A DNA stretch of 22,919 nt from an uncultured Selenomonadaceae bacterium (GTDB taxonomy: Bacteria; Bacillota; Negativicutes; Selenomonadales; Selenomonadaceae), in the NCBI GenBank assembly GCA_937902665.1, contig CALELM010000050.1, positions 1 through 22,919 on the forward strand. Reading direction: 5' to 3'. This document shows positions 13,205 to 19,940 of the stretch, piece by piece. The notes under the pieces are model-generated. The model ran no database searches, was not told the DNA's origin, and saw only the letters and a program-made list of their open reading frames with translations. The position numbers and the translations under genes were made by a program. Every line of letters starts with the position of its first letter. Within the stretch, counting starts at the first letter, position 1.

Positions 13205-14092
13205 TCATACCTTGAGGAATTTCTTCAAGGAGATCGTGCTTCCCATCGTGCCGATGAGCATGCCGCTCAAAACGATTGCCACGCTCACATAGTTCATGAA
13301 CGGGTATTGCGGTATCAGCGGGAAAAATGCCAGCGTGTCATAGATTTTCGCCGCCATTGCCGCATAGAAACTCCGCAGCACGATGGCGGCAAGGACTCCG
13401 CCCACCAATCCCAGCACCATGCCTTCCAAAAGAAACGGCCAGCGTATGAACCAGTCCGTTGCTCCCACATACTTCATGATGGCAATCTCCTTGCGTCTTG
13501 CAAAGACGGTCAGCCGAATCGTATTGGCAATGATAAAAAGCGTTGCCCCAGCGAGAAGCAGCACCAGCAGCAAACCAAAAATACGCATCAGCCGTGTAAT
13601 GTCAAAAAGATGCTCCACGACATCCTGCCCGTACTTTGCCTCCTCGACTCCCTCCATCTTCATGATGGACTCTGCCGCCGTCTGCACAAGCTCCGGACGT
13701 ATGACCGTCACCTCCACGGATTCCGGCAGGGGATTCTTGTCCCCCAGCGCATCCAAGAGATACTTTTGGTCGCCCAGCCGCTCCTTCAAGCGTTCCAAGG
13801 CTTCCTTGCGCGTGACATACTTTGCGGAGGCAATCCCCTGCATCTCCCTGATATCCGTTTCCACCTTCTTGCGCACGGATTCCTTGATATCGTCCTTCAG
13901 ATAAACACTGATCTGCACCTGCGACTCCAAGGAGTTCGCCAGCTGGTTCATGTTCAAGACCAGTATCAGGAATACCCCCAAGACAAAGAGCGACACGGCA
14001 ACCGTACCGATGGAAGCAAAGGACATCCAGTTGTTGCGCTTCAAGGAAATGAATACCTCCCGAATAAAATACTCGCTCGTCCTAAGCTTCAT
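13205..14092 (-). CDS. ftsX: Cell division protein FtsX
   Basis: Permease-like partner of FtsE, 295 residues from the ATG at 14092. A short cytoplasmic N-terminus leads into transmembrane segment 1 (IGTVAVSLFVLGVFLILVL), an extracytoplasmic domain of about 120 residues (SVYLKDDIKE to about the VEHLFDITR region), and three more membrane segments with the FtsX signature ARRKEIAIMKYVGAT. In this family FtsEX does not transport a substrate; it relays ATP hydrolysis to a wall hydrolase outside the membrane. The start overlaps the ftsE stop by 11 bases. A longer reading from 14119 lacks family support. Confidence 0.95.
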   Translation of the reverse strand: MKLRTSEYFIREVFISLKRNNWMSFASIGTVAVSLFVLGVFLILVLNMNQLANSLESQVQISVYLKDDIKESVRKKVETDIREMQGIASAKYVTRKEALERLKERLGDQKYLLDALGDKNPLPESVEVTVIRPELVQTAAESIMKMEGVEEAKYGQDVVEHLFDITRLMRIFGLLLVLLLAGATLFIIANTIRLTVFARRKEIAIMKYVGATDWFIRWPFLLEGMVLGLVGGVLAAIVLRSFYAAMAAKIYDTLAFFPLIPQYPFMNYVSVAIVLSGMLIGTMGSTISLKKFLKV

Positions 14093-14771
14093 AGCCGTAT
14101 ACCCCCCGCATCTGGTCACGGACGATATGCCCGTTCTCTATCGCAATGACTCGCTTCTGCATCGTGTCCACAATATTCTTGTCATGTGTCGCCATAACGA
14201 TTGTCGTCCCCGCCGCATTGATGCGCTGGAAAATATCCATGATATCCCATGAAGTTTCCGGATCAAGGTTTCCTGTCGGCTCATCGGCAATGACGATAGC
14301 AGGATCGTTGACGATGGCACGGGCGATTGCCACTCGCTGCTGCTCGCCCCCCGATAGCTGCGTAGGAAAAGAACGGTACTTGTCCCGCAGTCCAACGACA
14401 TCCAGCACGGAATTGACCGTCCGCTGGATCAAGCGCCTTGGTGCCTCAATAACCTGCATGGCAAAAGCAACATTCTCATATACCGTCTTGTCAGGAAGCA
14501 GGCGGTAATCCTGAAAAATAACGCCCAGCCCACGGCGAAGGTACGGCACATCGGATTCCGGCATTCTCGCAATGTCATAGCCGTTCACCTTCAAAATTCC
14601 AGAGGACGGCAGAACCTCCCGAAAGAGCATCTTGATAAACGTAGATTTCCCTGCGCCGCTTGCCCCGACAATAAAGACAAACTCCCCTTTTCCAATATCC
14701 ACACTCACACGATCCAGTGCAACCGCACCCGTATCGTCATAAATCTTTGAAACATCCCGCATCTGTATCAT
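14082..14771 (-). CDS. ftsE: Cell division ATP-binding protein FtsE
   Basis: ABC-type ATPase of the FtsEX complex, 229 residues from the ATG at 14771, matching the usual FtsE length. Walker A GASGAGKST (36-44), the FtsE-type Q-loop FQDYRLLPDKTVYENVAFA, signature LSGGEQQRVAIARA, Walker B IVIADEPTGNLD and switch MATHD are all intact. The ribosome binding site is modest (GGGGG about 12 bases upstream). Longer readings back to 14864 run into the csaB terminator and were rejected. It heads an operon ftsE-ftsX-M23-ctpA. Confidence 0.95.
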   Translation of the reverse strand: MIQMRDVSKIYDDTGAVALDRVSVDIGKGEFVFIVGASGAGKSTFIKMLFREVLPSSGILKVNGYDIARMPESDVPYLRRGLGVIFQDYRLLPDKTVYENVAFAMQVIEAPRRLIQRTVNSVLDVVGLRDKYRSFPTQLSGGEQQRVAIARAIVNDPAIVIADEPTGNLDPETSWDIMDIFQRINAAGTTIVMATHDKNIVDTMQKRVIAIENGHIVRDQMRGVYGYEA

Positions 14772-14810
14772 AGGTTGAATCAACCCCCTTAAACAAAATG
14801 AACCACTCCT

Positions 14811-14840
14811 ATTGTACCACATAACTGCCTGCATACGCAA
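14811..14840 (-). promoter_or_regulatory. Probable promoter of the ftsE operon
   Basis: Minus strand: TTGCGT (14835-14840), an 18-base spacer, TACAAT (14811-14816), immediately after the csaB terminator and about 40 bases before ftsE. The -10 is good (5 of 6), the -35 moderate. Confidence 0.5.
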
Positions 14841-14869
14841 AAAAGGAAGTGTGGGCATCCACACTTCCT
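14839..14869 (-). terminator. Terminator of the secA-csaB gene cluster
   Basis: Minus strand: AGGAAGTGTGG pairs with CCACACTTCCT (11 bp, ATGC loop) and is followed by a run of T (14844-14839). It begins three bases after the csaB stop codon. Confidence 0.9.
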
Positions 14870-14871
14870 CC

Positions 14872-15963
14872 TTATTTTTTCAACAGTCCCACTGCCAGCT
14901 CTGCATTTCGTGCCGCCAGCGTCCTCAGCTCCGCCAAAAGGTCTGCATTCTGCTTGCGGAAGGAAGCCTTGTCCTTCCACTTGCGCCGAATCTCGTCGAG
15001 CAATAGATCCGCCGTCACATCCTCCAGCTTCCCTATGGGCTTTTCCCCAATGGACTCCAAAAAGCGATCCACCTTGGGATCATAGGAGATCCCGATCATC
15101 GGCACTCCCATAACACCTGCAAAAATCAAGGCATGCAGGCGGACACTGATCATCAAATCCATGCAGCCAACCAAGGACAAAAGCTCACTTGTCGTATATT
15201 CGTCCTTCAAAACGATGCAGGACTCCTCTGCCAGCCCCTCGATTGACTCTGCCGCATGAACGTCCTCCGGATACTGCATGGGAAGCAGTACCACACGAGC
15301 GTTGAACTCTCTCTCAATGGAATTGATGGCATGTGCCAAAACGACCTTGTAGTGAAGCCAGCCCTTCCATTCCCGCACGGAAATTCCTACGACCGGCCTT
15401 GCCCCATCTGCATGGTAGCGCTTCAGGATCTTCCTGCCCATCTCCTTTTCCGTTGGGTGGATTGCCAGCACGGGATCTGCCGTGCACTCGATATGCGGCT
15501 TGCAGATTCCAAGGCTTGCAAGCTCCTCAAGCGATCCTTGGTCCCGTACCGTGATAAGCCTTGCATGGTTGCCGATCCAGCGCATCAGGAGCCTTGCCAG
15601 CTTCCCGTAGATTGGGCCGATGCCCTGCGCATAAAGCATAACGGGTGTGCAAACCAAGTGCGCAAGGAAAATAATCCCCATGTAATAGTAAAGGCTTCTT
15701 CCGCTCGTCACATTCTGCAAAAGGCTTCCTCCGCCGCTGATCAAGAGATCTGCCCGCCAAAGCTCGCGCAAAATACTCACGATGTTCAGCCAAGAAACTG
15801 CACGAACCCCGTGACGTGTCCTCGTGTCCTCCGGATCTGCCGAGATGACCGTAATATTCAATTTTGGGTCAAGATCGGATAAGACCTCTATCATGGCAGC
15901 CAGCATTGCCTCATCGCCGCCATTTTTTGAGCCGTAATATCCGGAAATCACAATGTTATGCAT
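14872..15963 (-). CDS. csaB: Polysaccharide pyruvyl transferase CsaB
   Basis: A 363-residue enzyme of the polysaccharide pyruvyl transferase family (Pfam PF04230). The CsaB N-terminus MHNIVISGYYGSKNGGDEAM, the motif LLISGGGSLLQNVTS, YAQGIGPI and the late SVRLHALIFAGVMGVP are all present. In Bacillus, CsaB adds pyruvate ketals (donor phosphoenolpyruvate) to a wall polymer so that SLH-domain proteins can bind. In Negativicutes, SLH domains of outer-membrane proteins tether the outer membrane to the wall, and known cases use polyamine-modified peptidoglycan, so the exact acceptor here is uncertain. It follows the DUF5693 gene by only three bases and is the last gene before a strong terminator. 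Confidence 0.9.
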   Translation of the reverse strand: MHNIVISGYYGSKNGGDEAMLAAMIEVLSDLDPKLNITVISADPEDTRTRHGVRAVSWLNIVSILRELWRADLLISGGGSLLQNVTSGRSLYYYMGIIFLAHLVCTPVMLYAQGIGPIYGKLARLLMRWIGNHARLITVRDQGSLEELASLGICKPHIECTADPVLAIHPTEKEMGRKILKRYHADGARPVVGISVREWKGWLHYKVVLAHAINSIEREFNARVVLLPMQYPEDVHAAESIEGLAEESCIVLKDEYTTSELLSLVGCMDLMISVRLHALIFAGVMGVPMIGISYDPKVDRFLESIGEKPIGKLEDVTADLLLDEIRRKWKDKASFRKQNADLLAELRTLAARNAELAVGLLKK

Positions 15964-15966
15964 GCT

Positions 15967-18027
15967 TTAATCCTCTGCTCCTTTATTGCATACCTTGGAA
16001 AGCAGCCATTGCCATAGCTGGACCAGCACCATCGCCACAGCACCAACGCCAGCTCCGCACAGGATTCCTGCGATTCCCCTCATCATGGACATATACACAG
16101 GTGTCCGCATGTGCGCAAAGGTTTCTACCATAGAACCCTGCCCGATGGTCGCAACGACCACCAAGGCAAAAAACACAAAAGTAGGCCACTTTCTCTGCCA
16201 TGCCATTGCCGCAAGCATGAAAGTCGGATGCCCTATCATCAGCTCCTTGGAACGGGGACGCGCATAGAACGCCTGCTCCAAGAATGCCCGAAACCTAAGC
16301 TCCAAGCCGGAAACCGGCATACCGGACGTATGCCCGCTGCGAGCGACAAAGACAATACCTGCCAGTGCCACGAAGCCAAGACCGATGAGTGTCTTGACCT
16401 TGACCGGCACATTCAAAAGCTGCTTCACCTGAGCCATAAGCCCCGCCGTATCGTCCATTTTCCCATCAAACACGTCAAAGCGCTGGAGGAACGCCACCGA
16501 TACCAGCACAAGAGGCAACACAAACGTCAGCTTGATACCACGGAAAATCTGGAATTCCAAGAAGTATTCCGTGTCCGAAAGGCTGGCCGAAAGATATGCC
16601 GCACCCACATAGGACATAGCACCTGCCACGAAAAGAGCAACCGCCGCCGTCACAATAAGCTTCGGCAATGCCATTTTCACTTCATTTCGGAAGGAACGCA
16701 CACGATCCAGCTGCCAAATCACCGCAATCGCAGGAAAAAGGTTCGCGCTTGCCAAGGCAGCCAGCACGCGAATCTTGCTCCCATTCCCCATCAGCACCGG
16801 CACTGCCAATACCACGGCAGAAACGGCAAGCAAAAGGTACTGGTACCTCGCGCTCGCATTTAGCCTTGGAACCACCAAAGAAAGGTACAGGACACCTGCC
16901 GCCGCAACGCCAAGCATTACCAAAGCACGCAAAAGCTTGCTTGGATAGTAGGAATCAAACGTAGCGGCAGGTCCCAGAGTATAGCCCTTCTGCTGAAGGA
17001 TCTCCGCCGTATCCCTGATGTATTTCATGTTCGTTTCCATCAAGGTCATGTTCGGCAGGGGCTTTTCATAAATATGCAAAAGGTCAATCCTTATATTGCG
17101 TTCCTGACTCGTGTTTGCCCAACGCTCCACTGCCGTATCCATCTTGAGCTTTGCCTGCTCATCCTTTGGAATAGAATACAGCCTTGCCACATGGTCATAG
17201 CCAAGTCCCTTGGCTATCTCCTCCATGCCGTCCTGCTTGTAGAATTGCAGTTGGGAAACTGCCTCAATCAGACCAAGCGTCATATTGCGCTCTTTCATCT
17301 CATCAATCGTTGCCTGCAAGGCTTTTGGTGCGCCAAGCACCTGATTGCCGGAGAACACGACCTCCGAAATCCTAATCCCGTTCAAGCGCGCAAAAAGAGC
17401 ATGAACATCCTCTTTCGTGCATGCCTCATAGTCACTTGGGCGGGCAATCACATAGAAACCAGCCGCATTGACGGCTTCCATCTCGTCCGTCGGCATACCT
17501 ATGTTCATCTTGAGGAAGGACTCATAATGTGCCTTAACAGCAATGACCTCTTCCTCGCCTACCTGATGGAACGTCACCCGCTCCTCACCAAAGCGGCGAA
17601 GCAAATCCTCCTTCAGCTCCTGAAACGTCCTTGCATCGTTTCCCGTCACATAGACTTCGTTTCCCTTAACGGTTCCCGAAGCCACAAAGGAACGCCATGC
17701 AGGATCCATCAATGCCCCGCTGTGATAGCTTGCCAGCAGGTCGCTCCCTGCCACTGCGGAAGCCTTGCCATTTGCATTCAGCTTCTTGAAGGTCGTTTCA
17801 TAAACGGCAAGGGAAGTAATGCCTGCCTCCTTCGCCTGCTTCAGCACATCATCCGCTGGAAGCCCCTCGCGATCCGCCAGCTCCAAAAGCCCCTCGTAAT
17901 CAATGGCCAAGTCTATCTGATTGTTCCTGACCTCCACTGCATGACGCTGGAAATTCACGACAAGAGCAGCCGCCAAGCCAATCACGATACACACAATCAG
18001 CAAACGATTATACTTGAATACCTTCAT
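15967..18027 (-). CDS. DUF5693 family polytopic membrane protein
   Basis: About 686 residues. A first membrane segment (LLIVCIVIGLAAALVV, about residues 8-24) is followed by an extracytoplasmic region of about 320 residues containing IDYEGLLELADREG, LKQAKEAGITSLAVYE and IRIDLLHIYEKPLP. The C-terminal half, from about residue 355, contains roughly eight or more hydrophobic helices. This is the layout of DUF5693, a family of unknown function usually found directly before csaB in Firmicutes. The link suggests a role in making or exporting the polymer that CsaB modifies, but that is inference from neighbourhood. The start can be ATG at 18027 or GTG at 18030; AAGGTGG precedes both. Confidence 0.8.
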   Translation of the reverse strand: MKVFKYNRLLIVCIVIGLAAALVVNFQRHAVEVRNNQIDLAIDYEGLLELADREGLPADDVLKQAKEAGITSLAVYETTFKKLNANGKASAVAGSDLLASYHSGALMDPAWRSFVASGTVKGNEVYVTGNDARTFQELKEDLLRRFGEERVTFHQVGEEEVIAVKAHYESFLKMNIGMPTDEMEAVNAAGFYVIARPSDYEACTKEDVHALFARLNGIRISEVVFSGNQVLGAPKALQATIDEMKERNMTLGLIEAVSQLQFYKQDGMEEIAKGLGYDHVARLYSIPKDEQAKLKMDTAVERWANTSQERNIRIDLLHIYEKPLPNMTLMETNMKYIRDTAEILQQKGYTLGPAATFDSYYPSKLLRALVMLGVAAAGVLYLSLVVPRLNASARYQYLLLAVSAVVLAVPVLMGNGSKIRVLAALASANLFPAIAVIWQLDRVRSFRNEVKMALPKLIVTAAVALFVAGAMSYVGAAYLSASLSDTEYFLEFQIFRGIKLTFVLPLVLVSVAFLQRFDVFDGKMDDTAGLMAQVKQLLNVPVKVKTLIGLGFVALAGIVFVARSGHTSGMPVSGLELRFRAFLEQAFYARPRSKELMIGHPTFMLAAMAWQRKWPTFVFFALVVVATIGQGSMVETFAHMRTPVYMSMMRGIAGILCGAGVGAVAMVLVQLWQWLLSKVCNKGAED

Positions 18028-18054
18028 CACTATGCTACCACCTTGAAAAAATCG

Positions 18055-18741
18055 TCACTTTATCCTTGCCGAAACCGTCACGCAGCCATCCTGCATGACA
18101 ACCTCATCAAACCTCGCACCCAAGGGAAGCTTTTCCGGCTTCACAAGAGGAATATCCCCAAAGAAATTTCCTAAATCCAGCTTCCCCGGAAATACATTCC
18201 GCACATGAAAGCTCGTCATACGAAAATAAAGGGAACCGCTGTCCTCCAGCACGATACCTCTAAGCTCTGCCTCTGCCACTCTCCCAAAAACCTTCATCTG
18301 TGCCGTGACCAAAGCCTCCTGCGGTGAAAGACGAACCTCTACATTCTCCAGCTGCTCCACCTTGCGGGAAATAAGCACCCGAAGATTCTCCTCCGTAATA
18401 ATTCCCTTGAGTTCCAAGTTTTCAGCAGACTGCAACGCTAAATGATCGTTTTCCAAAAGATCCCGCAGATCCAAATGGATTTTCTTCCCGTCCATCGCAA
18501 GCTCGGAAATCCTGACCTCTCCCAGACGGGCATCATGCGCCACCGCATGAATCGTATCGATCCTCCCCAAAGCGATCATGCACTCCGGAGCAGAAGAAAG
18601 AGCCAGCTCCACATCACTCGATGCCAGCTGATTCTCCAATCTTGCCTGAAGTGTTGAAGTTGCCAGCCGAGGAAAAACAAACTCCCCAAATACGACTATT
18701 ATTATGAATATGATACCTAAAATAGTCAAGCCTTTTCGCAA
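18055..18741 (-). CDS. LmeA-like/DUF2993 family exported protein
   Basis: About 228 residues. A single N-terminal membrane anchor (ILGIIFIIIVVFGEFVF) precedes an elongated beta-rich domain with the DUF2993 hallmarks: an early LENQLASSDVELALSS segment, repeated 'I..I...A....L.E..I..L..D...I..D' strands, and a final VVMQDGCVTVSARIK. In mycobacteria LmeA binds phospholipid and supports lipomannan synthesis; here a lipid- or polymer-carrier role is only suggested. I chose the TTG at 18741 (AGGGTGAT just upstream, N-terminus LRKGLTIL) over the GTG at 18762, which begins two bases after a stable hairpin. It lies between prfB and DUF5693 in the same cluster, 24 bases before the latter. Confidence 0.7.
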   Translation of the reverse strand: MRKGLTILGIIFIIIVVFGEFVFPRLATSTLQARLENQLASSDVELALSSAPECMIALGRIDTIHAVAHDARLGEVRISELAMDGKKIHLDLRDLLENDHLALQSAENLELKGIITEENLRVLISRKVEQLENVEVRLSPQEALVTAQMKVFGRVAEAELRGIVLEDSGSLYFRMTSFHVRNVFPGKLDLGNFFGDIPLVKPEKLPLGARFDEVVMQDGCVTVSARIK

Positions 18742-18763
18742 AATATCACCCTGCCATACCACA

Positions 18764-18789
18764 GGCAGCCCGCCATTCGGCGGGCTGTC
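18764..18789 (-). other. Intergenic GC-rich hairpin between prfB and the LmeA-like gene
   Basis: An 11-bp stem with a 4-base loop (AGCCCGCC with GGCGGGCT at its core) and no T-run on either strand, so not a typical intrinsic terminator. It may slow polymerase, protect a processed mRNA end, or reduce translation of the downstream gene relative to prfB. Confidence 0.6.
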
Positions 18790-18821
18790 CTAAAGAAACC
18801 CTTCACTTGGTAAAGCGACAA

Positions 18822-19928
18822 TCAAATCTCATGATTTGCCTTTGCCGCAAGGAAGGCACGGATAAAGGAATCCAGTTCCCCATCCATGACTGCCTGCACA
18901 TTGCCTGTTTCCTCATTTGTCCGATGATCCTTGACCATCGTATAGGGCTGAAACACATAGGAACGAATCTGACTGCCCCATTCGATTTTCTGCTGGTCGC
19001 CCTCCAGCTTTGCAAGCTCCGCTTCCTTCTTTTCCATCTCCAGCTCAAAAAGCTTGGCACGAAGCATCTTGAGGCATTGCTCCCTGTTCTGCAGCTGGGA
19101 ACGCTCATTCTGGCACTGCACCACGATACCCGTTGGCTCATGCGTCATGCGAACAGCGGAGGATGTCTTGTTGATATGCTGGCCGCCTGCGCCGCTTGCA
19201 CGGTAAGTATCTACACGGACATCCGACATATTGATATCCACTTCCACGGCATCATCAATCTCCGGCATGATATCACAGGCAGAAAATGATGTGTGCCGCC
19301 GCGCATTCGCATCAAAGGGAGAGATGCGAACCAAGCGGTGAATCCCCTTTTCCGACTTCAGGAAGCCGTAGGCATTATGCCCCTTGATAAAAAGCGTAAC
19401 GGACTTGACACCTGCCTCATCACCCGGAAGCAGGTCTGCCGTTTCCACCGTAAAGCCATGCCGCTCTGCCCATCTGCCGTACATGCGCAGGAGCATCTGC
19501 GTCCAATCTTGCGCCTCCGTTCCGCCTGCACCGGCATGCAGGGTAAGGATTGCATTGTTTCCATCATAAGGGCCAGAAAGAAGGACTTCCAGCTGCAATG
19601 CCTCCAGCCCTTCACTGACAGCCGCCATCTCGCTCCTGACATCAGCCTCCAAGGACTCGTCCTTGTCCTCCATGCCCATTTCCCAAAGCGTTTCCACGTC
19701 CTCGAACTTTGCCACCAGTGCCTTGTACTTGTCCACGCTGATTTTTACATCGTTGAGCTCCTGATTGATTTTCTGCGCTTTTTCCGCATCATCCCAAAAA
19801 GTCGGTTCGCCCATCTTGTATTCAAGCTCTGCAATCTTTTCTTCCTTTTGCTTGACATCAAGGGAATCCTCCATGACATCAAGCCTCTCCTTCAGAGCCG
19901 CAAGCTCTGGTCTGATATCTTCCAGCAT
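18822..19928 (-). CDS. prfB: Peptide chain release factor 2 (no programmed frameshift)
   Basis: RF2 of 368 residues recognises UGA and UAA and releases the peptide on the ribosome. The stop-codon reading motif SPF (203-205, in RISPFDANARRHTSF) identifies RF2 rather than RF1, and the catalytic GGQ is at 248-250 (RASGAGGQHINKTSSAVR). The N-terminal coiled coil is complete. Most bacterial prfB genes carry an in-frame UGA near codon 26 requiring a +1 shift. Here the corresponding place (SLDV, codons 22-25, reading CTT GAT) is continuous, so autoregulation by frameshifting is absent. AGAGGAAG precedes the ATG. It starts 13 bases after secA ends and is probably cotranscribed with it. Confidence 0.97.
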   Translation of the reverse strand: MLEDIRPELAALKERLDVMEDSLDVKQKEEKIAELEYKMGEPTFWDDAEKAQKINQELNDVKISVDKYKALVAKFEDVETLWEMGMEDKDESLEADVRSEMAAVSEGLEALQLEVLLSGPYDGNNAILTLHAGAGGTEAQDWTQMLLRMYGRWAERHGFTVETADLLPGDEAGVKSVTLFIKGHNAYGFLKSEKGIHRLVRISPFDANARRHTSFSACDIMPEIDDAVEVDINMSDVRVDTYRASGAGGQHINKTSSAVRMTHEPTGIVVQCQNERSQLQNREQCLKMLRAKLFELEMEKKEAELAKLEGDQQKIEWGSQIRSYVFQPYTMVKDHRTNEETGNVQAVMDGELDSFIRAFLAAKANHEI

Positions 19929-19940
19929 ATTATCTTCCTC

